Assembly (NCBI GenBank): GCA_025769875.1
Contig: JAGFNK010000303.1
Coordinates: 1 to 63,993 of the forward strand
Reading direction: 5' to 3'
Length of the DNA stretch: 63,993 bases
Source of the DNA: Russula earlei
Taxonomy: Eukaryota > Basidiomycota > Agaricomycetes > Russulales > Russulaceae
The position numbers and the translations under genes were made by a program. Below, piece after piece: positions 29,920 to 41,071 of this stretch (its first letter is position 1; each line of letters opens with the position of its first letter). The notes under the pieces are model-generated. The model was not told the origin of the DNA and did no database searches. It saw only the letters and a list, made by a program, of their open reading frames with translations.

Positions 29920-32488
29920 ATTATTTCCAGTGCAATTGGAGTCGCGGCCAGCCACTCATCACCCCTCTCGCCTCTCGATTCTGACCATCCTTCTTGTTTT
30001 TCACAGACAGAGAGGAGTGGGTTGCAAAGAGGGGTCCTATTCTGAACTCTTTCTACTACAGAGTAGCTAGGGTGTTTTTATATACAGGAGTCGTCTCCAT
30101 TGCAGGTGGTGGCAGCAGGTGTGGACGAGGAGCGAAGGCATAGGCGGTGAGCGTGAGTTCGTATATAGAGATGTAGGTGGCGAGGACTCGAGAAAGAGGA
30201 TGCGTGGGGCAGCTTGCGCGGGGGTGGGATCTGTCATCTTGCGGCGGCGGTGGCGGGGTCGTCTCCACTGCAGGTGTCGGCAGCAGATGTGGGTGAGAGC
30301 GCGCGAATGGATGGGGAGGCGATGTGGGAGGCAGCGTGCAGTGTGCTGTTGGCGTCGGCGACTGCTTCTCCTGCGGCAGTGGCGGTGTGGCGGCGGCTTC
30401 TGCTCCTGTTGTGGCATGTCATGGCTAAGTTTGTGGCCAAGGCCTTCTTGGTCTTCTGGGGTGGTGCTGGTGGCGAGGGGTTGCGATGGTGCGGCGGTGC
30501 TGGTGTTGTGCGAAACTACTAAAGCAGCGGCTGTGACTGAGAAGACTGAGGCTGAGACTGAGAAGGTGGCGGCGGACTGAGCTGGTGTAATGGTGGAGGC
30601 GGACAGGGCGGAGGTGACAACTGAGGGCAACGCAGGGGCGACGGCGGCTGTGGCTGACAAGGGCGTGGCAGCGGTGGCTTGTGAGACGGTGGTGGAGGCA
30701 GTGGTGTGTGACACTAAGATGTCGGTGGCTGAGGCTGAGGCTACGGCGGTGGCTGACAAGACTAAGGCGGCTGGCAAGGCTAAGAGCGCGGTGGCGGCGG
30801 TTGACTGATCTGAAGCTGGGGCGACGGAGACGGCTGGCAAAACTAGGGGCGCAGTGGCGGCGGCTGAGACTGAGAAGGCTGAGGCTGAGGGCAGGGTGGA
30901 GATGGCAGCGGCTGGCGATGCTGGTGCTATGACGGACTGGGCTGAACTGACGAGTACGGGCAAGGCTAAGATGGAGACTGATGCGAAGTCAGCAGCTGGC
31001 ACAACTGAGGCTACTGTGGCGATGGACGAGGCGATGGACGAGACAGTGTGTAAAGAGTCATGTGGCTTATTCATCAACCGTCCACCTGTCCACTCCTACT
31101 CCAGGACGACGACAGGGCGTTCTTCCCTTCCCAGAGCTGCTCACCATACCTTGCTCTACCCCTCCATTTCAACCCCCTAAACCCTCATGGGCTCGAAGCA
31201 ACATGCTTCAAAATGCCGGCCTGCACCGACACGTACTACTGGCCAAAGGAAGGCTGCCCGAAAAAAAAACTGGTGGAAATGAAAGTGACAGCTCAGGCAC
31301 TCCCACTCGACCGAAGCGATCACAACCATGAGCTCAGGCTTCCAAGACATCCCTTCCTTCTATTGATGAGGATGGGGAGGAAGAGATCTATGCCTATGTA
31401 AATGCAGAAGCCTGGGAACTCACTACAGCACAAATGCATGGACCACAAGACATGCAAAATTGTCGCAAAGGCGCACGGTCTCGATGTCGACTCACCCACA
31501 CAGCTATATGGCTGGCCACGAATCGCTTACAAGAGTACATATGTGCATATTCCTTTCGTGCCATCTCCTCTTCGTCCTCACATCATCATCATCATCGTCG
31601 CCAGCACGCCACCCTCGCCCCCATCAACCGCCGCATGCCCTCGCCCTCAACGCCCCCACCTTCACCATGCACAGACGAGTCCCAACGCACAGCCGAAGAG
31701 CCCCGTACCACGCCGCCGTCTTCATTGCCATCGGATGGTGTTGCTACTGTACATTTCGGTATGCTTTTCTCCCCTTTTTTACTAGACTCTCATTTTGTTA
31801 GTCAGAGATCTGCACACCGCCTGTGCATCCATTTCCCAGCCTGCCGCCATCTTCCCTCTCCCTTTCTACTTCCATGCCCCCTCGCTCCTCTACCTTGCAT
31901 CTGCCATCCAAGTTCTCCAATTGTCCCACCCGCAATCGCATTTAGCAGCACCATCAGCGCCCAAGCAACCACCCACCAGCACTCTCCCTATCCCCCCTCC
32001 AGCCTCTCCTTTGCATCGTCTCCCCCTCCTCGCGTTGCAACTCAACCACACCCCTCGTCACCACACCTGGCCTCAGCCATCCTTCACAAATCGCCACATG
32101 CCACTACCACAGTCGCTGGAGACCACGACTCAATACCTCGTGTCGTCCAGCTTCGGTCCCCTTCTCATGTCTAGATTTCATTTCATATGCCTGTCTTTTG
32201 TGCTTTTCCTGTCCCTTAGCCTTAGTTCCCACCTGTATCTGCTACCATGTTGAATAAAGTTGCCCTGTTGTTCCCTTATCATCTGTGTGAACCTGAGTGC
32301 AGTCGAATGAACAAATGCATTCTCGCATTCCTACTAGGTGCTCCTCCTCTTTGGAGCTTCAGTCTTATGAAGTCATTCTGCATTCTTGGACACACTTCAC
32401 CGCCCCATGGGCTCAGGTGTGCACTTCCTGGGGGGGCTCCTTCCTGGCACACGACCGTGCTACTGTCACACGATATGAGGGAAACGAC
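29920..32488. other. Spacer between inverted repeat arms, low-complexity and GC-rich
   Basis: No gene is recognised. From 30060 to 31080 the DNA is a GC-rich, irregular repeat of GGCTGAGGCTG and GGCGGTGGCG-like units. It yields long open frames on both strands (Ala/Ser/Thr/Val-rich on the minus strand, Ala/Glu/Lys-rich on the plus), which are composition artefacts. A motif GGTCGTCTCCACTGCAGGTG recurs at about 30085 and 30258. From 31560 to 32240 the plus strand is C/T-rich with CATCATCATCATCATCG. One acidic frame at 31330-31440 (SIDEDGEEEIYAYVNAEAWE) could be an exon scrap. Confidence 0.55.
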
Positions 32489-32833
32489 ATTGCACACCAC
32501 AACACTTGAGTCAAAAACACTATGGGGCTGCCTCAAGACAGCCCATGGGTACAACATGAGGGAAAAATAATAGATATAGACCATGATTTTGAGTTGTAAT
32601 TCATCTAATACACATGTGGAGGTGGCTTGAGTCCAGCTCCACCAATTCTCACTCAAATCTCATGAAAACAATGGGGCTGCCTAGCCCTCATTCAGGCAAT
32701 TCAGGGACAATAAGTTTTATGTGAATTGAAGCTGTTTTGAGGGAGATATTTGCCCCGCACGATTGAGAGGGTTTTCTGCGCCGATTTGGGTGGAATTCAA
32801 ACTCCGCCAAGTGCACTGAAAACGGCAATAATC
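32489..32833. repeat. Right arm of the 345-bp inverted repeat
   Basis: Inverted match of 29575-29919. Its right end runs into the transposase reading frame (PSALKTAIIT, then CDIVEG after one lost base), so the arm seems to include the start of the recognisable transposase. Confidence 0.85.
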
Positions 32834-33272
32834 ACTGTGACATCGTTGAAGGCTCTTTCGACACTGAGCTTTTCTCCACATTCATCAATCACCTCTTGGA
32901 CAATATGGAGCCATTTCTGGCCCCCAATTCAGTCTTTGTTATGGACAATTGTCGAATTCACAAGCACCCTTCCATTTTGGAGCTGATTGAATCTCGGTAA
33001 ATTATATTCACGTCTATTGACAACTGTTGACACTCCTGTTCGTATTTAGGGGTATGCATGTCGAATTTCTGCCACCCTACTCCCCTGATTATAACCCAAT
33101 TGAGCTGGCATTCTCTGCAATGAAGTACCACCTTCGCCATAATGGAGAGTATGTTCATTTTGCAATGGTGGAGCAGTCTTACACCAAAATCGCCTGCACC
33201 CTTCTCCAAGTGCTATATCAGATCACATCACAAGATGTGTTTGGATGGTACAGGCATTGTGGATACATATAA
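32834..33272 (+). pseudogene. DDE transposase (IS630/Tc1 type, DDE_3-like), C-terminal part
   Basis: Two exons joined by a 53-bp GT-AG intron (32997-33049). Exon one reads CDIVEGSFDTELFSTFINHL and SVFVMDNCRIHKH; exon two reads MHVEFLPPYSPDYNPIELAF, and the end ITSQDVFGWYRHCGYI is a natural C-terminus with stop at 33270-33272. The Asp of MDN and the Glu of NPIE are 34 residues apart (DD34E spacing). The N-terminal half, including the first catalytic Asp, is not visible. The family cuts and pastes DNA at TA sites. It lies in the A2 cargo, next to the inverted repeat. Confidence 0.85.
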
Positions 33273-33740
33273 TTATGCTGAAACTGGTTATCAATATGAA
33301 CAAATGGTATTGAAATATATAATGTTGCAGTGTGTCCAGAGACTCGTGAGTGAGACCATTGACCAGACCAAGGAGAAAACAGGGGTACAAACGGAATAGA
33401 GGGAACGAGTGGGACGACTGGGGGCGATGAAGTTGAACGTGAGACAGGGTATGAATGTCTGGCAAAGTCTTGAAGCAGACCAGAGGAGATTAGCACAAAG
33501 GGAGGAATTGTTATTCAAGTAAGCAGCTAATGAGACTATATACAGCAGGGAGTACTAAGGCGAGCATGATATGAAAGGAAGCATGAACGGGAATTGTAAA
33601 CGTAAACGTGAGATCAAGGTAAAGAAAACATGAAACGCATATATCATTCCCATGATATCATAACATCCTACTGTTGATCACATAATCGAGAGTGATGGGG
33701 CGAGAATGGGAACGCGAGGCATTGAAGGCAGCGATCGCAG
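33273..33740. other. Stretch without recognised content
   Basis: About 470 bp between the transposase and the TBC fragment. Weak open frames only; no motif or terminal repeat recognised. Confidence 0.4.
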
Positions 33741-33992
33741 TCACGCGCGAGGGGGGAGATGGAGGCGTTTGGGCTGAGTGCCCTCACGTATGGCGGTGGT
33801 GATGTTCGTGATCTTGTGTGAGGACCTCTTGTAAGGTATCCACATCAGGAGGCTTTCAAGCGCAACGTAGACCGTGGGAATCAGGTCGCAGCGGAGGAGC
33901 TCCACCTCGTGGCTTTTGAGTATGGCCAGTGCAATGCGGAACAGGACATCAAGTCCATCGAGAAGCAAGACGTCCCACATGCGGAAAAGCGT
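33741..33992 (-). pseudogene. TBC (Rab-GAP) domain fragment
   Basis: Minus strand, starting after a splice-acceptor-like TTGTTGTAG at 33993-34001. It reads TLFRMWDVLLLDGLDVLFRI, ALAILKSHEVELLRCDLIPT and VYVALESLLMWIPYKRS. This is the C-terminal half of a TBC domain, where fungal Rab-GTPase-activating proteins have ETLFR-x-WD-x-F...DVLFR-x-ALAIL...ELL-x-C...YVALE. The catalytic Arg/Gln finger part lies further upstream and is absent. After YVALESL the sequence drops from the family pattern and stops at 33741. It is a partial gene copy in the A2 cargo, with an intron boundary kept. Confidence 0.82.
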
Positions 33993-34120
33993 CTACAACA
34001 ACATACATTCTCAACACAATGCACAGACGCAAGAAGTGGAGGGGAGTCGAGACCGGTCGGGCATGTGGGCAAGGTTGAAGAAAGGAGAGGAAGGGGGGGA
34101 ATGGAGGGGCTTTGGCAGGT

Positions 34121-34440
34121 CACTGGTTTGTTTTGGATTGGATGCAGATAGCATCATGCTTCAGCTCATAGTATGCACATATGCACAAGTCAAGGTACAT
34201 GGCATAATGCTGAAGATTTGTAGGGGCATCAAAACCTGAAGTGAAAGAGTTAGCTGGTTCAGACAGACCTGCAGGGATATGGGTGCTGGGGGCACGGCCG
34301 CGGTACATACCTTCCCATTGACTGGCGCCCACATTTTGTAACCATAAAACCCCCGAAGAAGCCAGATATTGAAGTACATTGTCTGTCGCACCATTCCAAA
34401 TCATGGTATGGAGAACGATGAGCGCCTTGAACACCACCAG
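34121..34440 (-). pseudogene. ANTH domain fragment (AP180/YAP1801-like clathrin adaptor)
   Basis: Minus strand, two exons with a 75-bp GT-AG intron (34236-34310). Exon one: VVFKALIVLHTMIWNGATDN, VLQYLASSGVLWLQNV and SQWE. Exon two: GFDAPTNLQHYAMYLDLCIC and AYYELKHDAICIQSKTNQ. Fungal ANTH proteins carry VVFK(S/A)LIVLHTMIRNG...QWEG(Y)DAP.NLQNYA.YLD.RIRAYR.LKHDAIRVQS. Arg codons have become Trp, Cys or Gln at several points (IWNG, LWLQN, LCICAYY, AICIQ), the pattern of C-to-T change at CpG. ANTH domains bind phosphoinositides and clathrin at endocytic sites. Only this internal piece of the domain is present. Confidence 0.88.
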
Positions 34441-34444
34441 ATGT

Positions 34445-34717
34445 CAGCCCGCAACAAGGAAGAAACAAGAGCGCACACGAGACCTGCGAGTTGTCGGTTT
34501 GGCTGCAGTGGTATGGGCATTCACCCAAAGGGAAGGTAGACCATAAGAGAAGAGGGAGGGAAGGAAAGGAAGTAGGGTGAGGAGTGAAGGTGAGCGAGAG
34601 GGAGGGAGATAGGGAGAGGGAGTATTTGTATTCGACACACGCAATTGCATGCTCCGCGTTTGAATAGAATTTATATAAAATATTTGTTGCCTTTTTACCT
34701 TTGCTACGTGTCGCCTG
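34445..34717. other. Stretch without recognised content
   Basis: Pyrimidine-rich on the minus strand (CCCTCCCTCTCGCTC). It may be intron or flank of the ANTH gene copied with it, since it lies directly upstream of its first exon. Confidence 0.35.
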
Positions 34718-35342
34718 TTGCCTGTTATTCATGGCAAGGGAGCAGTCACAACATGCCAAAGGGCAGCCAAAGCAAAAAAACAGGCAGAGCAGAATCCAAC
34801 TGCACCTTTGACCACATCCAATGATCCATCTGCCCACCCTGCTTCTCTGGACTCTGCGGCTCATGCAACACCTAAAATTGGCACTGGAATGAGTGCGGAT
34901 GCCATCAGGACAGATGGGGAATCAGATGAGAAGAACTGTGTTGCAGTTCCAGGCCAGCATGTGACACGTCCCTGTGGTGCAATGGCTGCTGTGTCTTCAT
35001 CCCAAGCCAAAAAACCACCCATGGCATTGCCCCCTCTTCCTGGTGAGGGACATGAAGCTCCAAATGAGCCACGACCTATCCGCCAAGCTTCCCTTGCGAT
35101 TCGAGCGCTTCTCCAGCAGGAAGTTCTTGCAGAGCTGGCCACAGACAATGATGACAACTCAGTTGTAGATTCCCCTGTGTGGCAAGACAAGAGTGGCAAT
35201 GTCAGTGATGACAGCATTGTTGAAGTCATGATGCAGAAGAAAAGCAAAACTGCTACTGCTCCAACATGCAGGAAAGTGGCAATAGTACAGGAGGATGAAA
35301 GCGAGTCAGAGGATGATGAAAACAGTTCGTCATGGCAGTCTT
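34718..35342 (+). pseudogene. Unidentified multi-exon gene X, exon 1
   Basis: Open for about 208 codons from a Met at 34718: Ser/Ala/Pro-rich at first, then PIRQASLAIRALLQQEVLAE and an acidic stretch VQEDESESEDDENSS. It ends at a donor GTATTC (35343) with an acceptor near 35382-35384, which keeps a reading frame into the next exon. I do not know the product. Later exons (41513-42348) match a domain I recall only from uncharacterised basidiomycete proteins. The true start may lie slightly elsewhere. Confidence 0.55.
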
Positions 35343-35384
35343 TGGTATTCCTACTCACCTGATATTTTGTTGGTGTTGGTTCAG

Positions 35385-36328
35385 AGACGTTTTCATTCAT
35401 GGTAAAGATAATCAATAGGCAGAAAGGGAGTCGCGTGCTTGAGATCGTTACATCGACAATACCCTGGTGCACGATGCAACAAATGTTAGCACAACACCTC
35501 AATGTCTACCCCTCAATGCTACATGCACAGTATCACTTCAGCACTGACCCCAAAGGCTCCCTTCTGCTTGACCTCACCACGCCAGTGCACTTTGATACAA
35601 TGATCACTTTACTCCGGCCCCTTGTTGTTCCTGCTCATCTTCAGAATGGGAAGTGCTCCACCTGGAAGATGAAGGAAATCAAGGTCCAAGTGACCAACAA
35701 AGATGATGAGATATCATCTAAAGATAGTCGCCATCAGACCAAGGTGAGCCACAGTGACCAGACACTCGAAACAAATGCTGACAGACATGCAGAAAAGCAC
35801 CAAGTCTGGCAGTGTTCCACATGACAGCAATGCTGATATAGAAAATTCTGGTAGTGAGCTGTTCCATAAACAGAGAATTGAAGCGCATTAGAAAATCTCG
35901 AACGCATTCTCCTGTGACATCCACAGCCTTCCAGACAAGCCTGCCTTGTGCTGGAAAGATCCGGTGCAACACTTGTGTTTTCCAATTTCAACGAGTACTC
36001 TCAATTTCTGGTCATCAATGGCTGTAAGTACTTGGCACCATGATTCACTGTGAAGTCAGCTGATATTGTTGGAAGGTCAAGGATCCCGAGACATATCCAG
36101 TGACCACAAAACCAGCAGGAATCAATCTGTATGCCAGCGGACCTCGCTCATGAAGCCAAAATCAAATCCCTGCCATGACTACGTGTGGACAGCCTCAGCC
36201 ACTCATCAACCTTCCATACCCAATCCCCCCACTGCAATACAATCCCTATCTTCCTTGGTTCACTCCAAGTCAACTGCCACCTCCCAATCTGACTTCATGG
36301 CTCCCACCAGTAACCAATGTGGGAATTC
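35385..36328 (+). pseudogene. Gene X, middle exons
   Basis: Exon 2 (about 35385-35742) reads MVKIINRQKGSRVLEIVTST and HLNVYPSMLHAQYHFSTDPK. A donor at 35743 (AAG-GTGAGC) and an acceptor near 35791 (ATGCAG) join to KKSTKSGSVPHDSNADIENS. Then come a TAG stop near 35888, HSLPDKPALCWKDPVQH in another frame, a likely intron, DPETYPVTTKPAGINLY, and a Pro-rich segment INLPYPIPPLQYNPYLPWFT ending at LTSWLPPVTNVGI. At 36328 it is cut by copia-B and resumes at 41513 in frame with ILPNPVPVKIEVPKIG. At least two stops disable it. Confidence 0.55.
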
Positions 36329-36764
36329 TGTTGAATCGTGCAGTGATAAGGAAGATTAGATCGTAGTAGATCTAATAAAAATGATATTCAGTTTCTGTGA
36401 GACGAAACTATTGTGTCATATTTACCTCATAAAAATGATACTACAATGCGTAATCAGCTACTGATAAGATTGTGAGATAGTAAGTACTTACTTCAGTTTC
36501 TGTGAGATGAAACTGAAGTATCTACTGTATGTACAACGCTCTTAAGTATCTTAGAGCGTCCCTAATTATTTTGTCTGTAGTAACTATCAAATTGTTTTCA
36601 CAATCGCTATGTGCTAGCTACTGATTGTCTTAGATCATACTATCAATTTTGTTATGTATGCATTTCAGCAACTTAGCTGAAACACTTATGTGGTCCAGGC
36701 CTGTGGGCCACCTGGACAGTTTGGGCCGATGTGTCAATGCCTCAGCTACTCTTTATCTCAACAT
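36329..36764 (-). repeat. 3' LTR of copia-B
   Basis: 436 bp. Differences from the 5' LTR are mostly transitions, several at CpG (for example AATCGTGC against AATCGCGC, GATCGTAG against GATCATAG). Confidence 0.95.
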
Positions 36765-36774
36765 CCCCCCATGA
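36765..36774 (-). promoter_or_regulatory. Polypurine tract of copia-B
   Basis: Minus strand CATGGGGGGA directly before the 3' LTR. Confidence 0.85.
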
Positions 36775-36796
36775 TCTAGACAGTCAGTAGATTAGA

Positions 36797-37290
36797 TCAG
36801 ATGAGACCTAATCCAGTGATGAAAGTCTGAAGCAACACATGAGCGTGCGGCTTGGTTAAACCATCAGCAAGCATCTCTGCTGTGGGCGTTCTGACTAGAT
36901 CAATCAGTCCATCCTCAATGTACTGTCTGATTGCATGATGCTTTATGGGGATATGTTCTGATCTTCTTCCAGTGACGGGATTAAGCGCAAGATCTACAGC
37001 GCCTTTGTTATCACCATGGAGCAGAATTGGATCAGTGATATTGTAGCCAATTTTGGAGAAGAAGCTCCAATACCATGCGGCTTGATTAGCTGCATCGGCT
37101 AGGGCCATATACTCGGCTTGAGTGGTGCTCTGGGCGATGGTCTTCTGTTTATGCGATGACCAGGAAATCGCAGCTCCAGATAGCAAGAATACATAGCCTG
37201 AAGTGGAGTGAAAGTCATCTGTGTCATCTCCAAGACTAGAATTGGAGTATCCGTGCAGTCCAATGCCTCATGCGCCATCATAATGTAGCT
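36797..37290 (-). pseudogene. copia-B RNase H
   Basis: Minus strand. DDTDDFHSTSGYVFLLSGAA, ISWSSHKQKTIAQSTTQAEY, MALADAANQAAWYW, LLHGDNKGAVDLALNPVTG and HIPIKHHAIRQYIEDG follow the copia RNase H pattern to a stop at 36797. A stop near 37268 (DGA-stop-GIGLHG) separates it from the reverse transcriptase. It digests RNA in the RNA-DNA hybrid. Confidence 0.92.
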
Positions 37291-38480
37291 TTAGTTGGGC
37301 TGTGCTGTTAAGATAAGATAGCACATATTTTGCAAGGCATAGGTGCTGTGCTGATGGATTGCTGGAATACTGTGCAAGATGCAAGACTGCAAAGGAGATG
37401 TCTGGACGCGTTCCGATTTGCACATACAGGAGGCTGCCAATTATTCTCTGGTAGTACTTTATTTCTGAAGGCATTGCCTGTCCAGTATGCTTAACCAGAT
37501 GTATTTCTGTGCCAGACAGAAGTGGGGTGTGGACCAGATTGGAATCCACCATCCCGAAGCGATTAATGATCTCCAAGATGTACCTAGATTGGTCAATGTC
37601 TAACACTTTAGCCGAGCAATCGCGCATTACATGGATCCCAAGATAGGACTCAATCTCGCCTAGATCAGTCATCTCATAGCATGTAGACAGTGATTGTTTG
37701 ATGCCAGTGATCTGCGCATGCGAGTCGCTTAAGATTGTGATATCATCAACATAGAGGATGATAATGATAGTGGATCCCCCCGCATCTTGGCGATGATAGA
37801 TGCCAGCATCAGAATGTGTGCACGTGAAGCTGAGCTCAATGAGAACCCCATGAAACTGCAGGTTCCATGTGCTCGAAGCTTGTTTGAGACCGTAGATCAC
37901 CTTCTTCAGGCGGCAAACTTAGTGTGATGTCTCTGGAACAGTGAATCCTTGTGGTTGCTCCATGTAAATCTCTTTGTCCAGTAGCCCATTCAGGAACGCC
38001 GACTTGACATCCATCTGGTGGATCTCCCAATCCTCTAGCGCGGCCAATGCTAACAAGAGTCACAAAGACTCAAATCTCGCTACTGGAGAGAAGGTGTCAC
38101 TGTAATCAAGTCCTTCAATTTGTGTAAACCCCTTGGCTACAACGCACGTGCGAAATCAGCCATCTGATTTGCATGCAAATACCCATCTTGATTTCATGGC
38201 CTTACGGCCCAGCGGTAGATCAACTAGTTCCCAAGTACCATTTTTGGCAAGCGCGTCTATCTCATACTGACAAGCGGCTTTTCAATCATTGGCTGAGTCC
38301 GACTCCATTGCTTCCCGATAAGATACAGGGTTTAGCGCCTCAGCAGTCGCTAACAGGGCCATATGTGATACGCGACCTCTCCTAGCTGGACGTTCCGTGT
38401 TGTCCTCACCAAAATATCTTGGGTTTGGACATGGGTTAGCCCTGAGTCTACAAGGCGAGGGTGGATGCGTCATGAAGGTG
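37268..38480 (-). pseudogene. copia-B reverse transcriptase
   Basis: Minus strand: [99 protein letters not shown] and SLLYVQIGTRPDISFAV. All catalytic Asp residues (MDVKSAF, YVDD) are present. Breaks are TGA at 38156-38158 (SDG-stop-FRTC, where relatives have GRFRAR), at 38060-38062 (ESL-stop-LLLA, Arg expected), a stop near 37917 and one near 38282. TWNLQFHG has Gln where Arg is usual. All fit C-to-T change at CpG. Confidence 0.93.
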
Positions 38481-38482
38481 GG

Positions 38483-39353
38483 TCACGGAGGTGCTGGAGG
38501 GGTCGGGATAGGAATGCGGGATGGGGGAGTATGGTACACTGAAACATTCTGAGGTGTCGCCGCAAGATTTGCAGGGGTCTCCGGAGGCGCATGGCCATCC
38601 AGTTGGTGTGGGACAGGTTCCAGGAGGGAAAATGTAATAGGTCTGGCAGGGACCAGGGGTGGTATGGGCAAGGCAGACGGTCCACCGCTTGCCTTTGCTG
38701 GGAAGAACACTTCATTGAATGTTACATCACGCGAAAGTACTATTTTCTGGGTGGCTGGATTCCATAGGCGGTAGCCTTTAGATCCTGATTCATAGCCAAC
38801 GAATGTCATTTCAATTGCCTTGGGATTGAGCTTCTTCTGCTTAGCATCAGGGACATGTACATATGCCCTGCATCCGAAAACTCGGAAGTAAGAGACATCT
38901 GGGATGTGTCCGGAGTCCCACAATTCATGAGGGGTACGCCAACCAAGAATGCGAGTGGGCATGCGATTGTGAATGTGAACTGCAGCATCAGTAGCCAGTT
39001 CCCAAAACCTGAGAGTAAGACCGGTGCTGTGTATCATGGTGTGCATCTTGTCTTCCAGGGTCTGGTTCCATCGCTCCGCTAATCCGTTCTGTTGTGGGGA
39101 ACCCGGCATCGTTAATTTGTGCTCGATCCCCTTCTGCATTAGCACCGATCTAAGGGCGCCCAACATGTATTCTCCACCATGATCCAAGTGCAAAGCCTTA
39201 ACTGTCTCACTTGTTTGATTTTCAGCCCAAGCCATATATTTCTTGAAGGCGTCTGCACACTGATCTTTTGTTTCAAGGAAATACACTACTCCAAAGCGGG
39301 AGTAGTTGTTGATAAATGTCGTGAAGTAACTTGCACCCTGGATAGACCAGACC
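38483..39353 (-). pseudogene. copia-B integrase
   Basis: Minus strand. After SYFTTFINNYSRFG (the first catalytic Asp of FxDDYSR is Asn here) come LHLDHGGEYMLGAL (second Asp), GSPQQNGLAERWNQTLEDKM (Glu), IHNRMPTRILGWRTPHEL and YFRVFGCRAYVHVPDAKQKK. A Pro-rich spacer leads to reverse transcriptase. Stops at about 39350 and 38483 bound the open part. Loss of the Asp alone would stop integration. Confidence 0.92.
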
Positions 39354-40720
39354 TACATCGGACCGGCTAGATTGCTGTGTACAATTTGCAATCTCCATTC
39401 TGAGCATTTAGAGGAACCCAAGAAAGGAAGTCTTGGCTGCTTGCTGAGTTGACACCCTGGGCAAGGGGCGAGATCCTTGTTGGTTGAGCTAAGCAAAATT
39501 CCATTAACGGAATCGCTGTAACATATGAGTGCATTCTGGGACATATGTCCCATCCGCTGATGCCAGATGTTGAGTGATAGTGCACTGCTCTGTGCGTGTA
39601 GGGATGGAATGGATAGGTCAAACCAGAATAGATTATTCTCCATGTACCCTTGCGCAATCTTCCAATCTTTGATGTGGATCTGGAAGCCATCTTTAGTGAA
39701 TGTTATTTGACCCCCTTTCCGGAGCAGCGCTGACACCGAGAAGTACCACGCGTCGGCTTCCGGAACATGCATAACATCTGAAAGGGTCAATTGAACATGC
39801 CCAGTTCCTCCTGACGGCCTGACAGAAACCGATCCAGTCCCAATCTGTGAGATGACAGCATGACCTCCAAGACTAACAGATCTGGACGCTGGAGCCCAAG
39901 AAATGAAGTCGGAGCGGAATGGTGTAATATGATGAGTCACTCCGGAATCGACCATCCAACGGGATCGGGCTGTCGTGTAGAGAGAAACACGTATTTCATT
40001 ATCATCATCCGATACTTCAGTAATAGTGGCAGTAGTCTCCACTATGTGCACGTTGACTTTGGACATCTGAGCACCTCCTGCAGCCCCCTGTCCTTTCTTC
40101 GCCTTCTCCTCCTCATCCTTCTTTTTCTTCCTGCACTCCAGTGACTTGTGTCCGAGTTTCTGACAATAGTAACACTTTATTTTGGACTTGTCTTTGTCCT
40201 TCTTTACTGGAGCGACTTTATTGAGGGACGCAGAGGGGCCGGCCTGGCAACCTTCCTCATTGAGGATCCGTTCCTGGATCGTTTGCAGGGAAAGATCTTT
40301 CGGAGCGCCAGCCACGAGAATAGTCGAGGCAACAGCCGAGTAAGTGTTGGGTAACACTTTGATCAGAATGAAGCTAAATTGAAGATCAGAAATCTTCATA
40401 TCATTGTTTTGGAGAGTGTTCCGCGCATCATTAAGTTTCTGTAATTGCGGAAGCATTGGAGTCGAGTTGTCCAGGGCCGTGCCCGTCAGGGAGACCCAGC
40501 TATTGAAGGCGGACATAGACCCCACACCTCCATACGTGCACTTTAGTTCCTCCCATTTGTCTTTGCACAATTTGAACTTAGTATCATCGGAAACTGCCAG
40601 CAAGATGTCTTTCTGCACATAGACTTTGAAAACTCCAAGAAGGACCTGCTCCTCCAAGTCCCAAGCTGTGTCTGGAGGGGACGGCAGGGAATCCGTGATA
40701 TGATGCCTAAATCCATTCAT
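39353..40720 (-). pseudogene. copia-B gag, protease and pre-integrase region (455 codons open)
   Basis: Minus strand, one long open frame. The Gag half includes LQNNDMKISDLQFSFILIKV and LPNTYSAVAST, then a CCHC knuckle KCYYCQKLGHKSLECRKKKK followed by a Lys/Glu-rich stretch. The protease shows RWMVDSGVTHHITPF (DSG-V-T where DSGAT or DSGAS is usual). The integrase HHCC domain follows (WHQRMGHMSQNALI ... CPGCQLSKQPRLPF) to a stop. The true Gag start seems to lie upstream in 40721-40941, past a TGA. This is the longest undamaged coding stretch in the window. Confidence 0.92.
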
Positions 40721-41057
40721 TCAGCAAACAGCGAGTATGCATGAAGACCAAGTGGACCAATTAGATCCATTGAAGATCTCCATTGTGACTCCAGGTGGGA
40801 ACGTAAAAATTGAGGGTGCCATGTGATTCGATTAGGTAAATGAGGTGATAAAACCAATCTGGGCAAGTGGAGCAAATATGCGTACCAGATGTTAGAAATC
40901 TGATCAGTACCCCTGATGCGTGGGTCAAAATTTTGATCCAAGTACTGAAAGTGTGGGGTGTCATTCTGATGAACAGTGGCCTGTGAAGGAGAGAGAATGT
41001 GTCGATAGACTGTGTGAGCTTGTGTGTGGATTTCTGTCTTGGGAATTTGCTAGTGGG

Positions 41058-41071
41058 CAGGGCCCATAACC
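41058..41071 (-). promoter_or_regulatory. Primer binding site of copia-B
   Basis: Minus strand GGTTATGGGCCCTG directly after the 5' LTR; the same 14 bases as in copia-A, complementary to an initiator-tRNA-like anticodon arm. Confidence 0.75.

Noticed and set aside
30067..31077. A 336-codon Ala/Ser/Val-rich open frame on the minus strand
   Set aside because: It lies in GC-rich low-complexity DNA that is also open on the plus strand; no domain, no signal peptide and no homologue in the window. Long frames are expected from this composition.
29575..32833. A complete DNA transposon bounded by the 345-bp inverted repeat
   Set aside because: No target duplication flanks the arms, and the recognisable transposase lies mostly outside the right arm, not between the arms.
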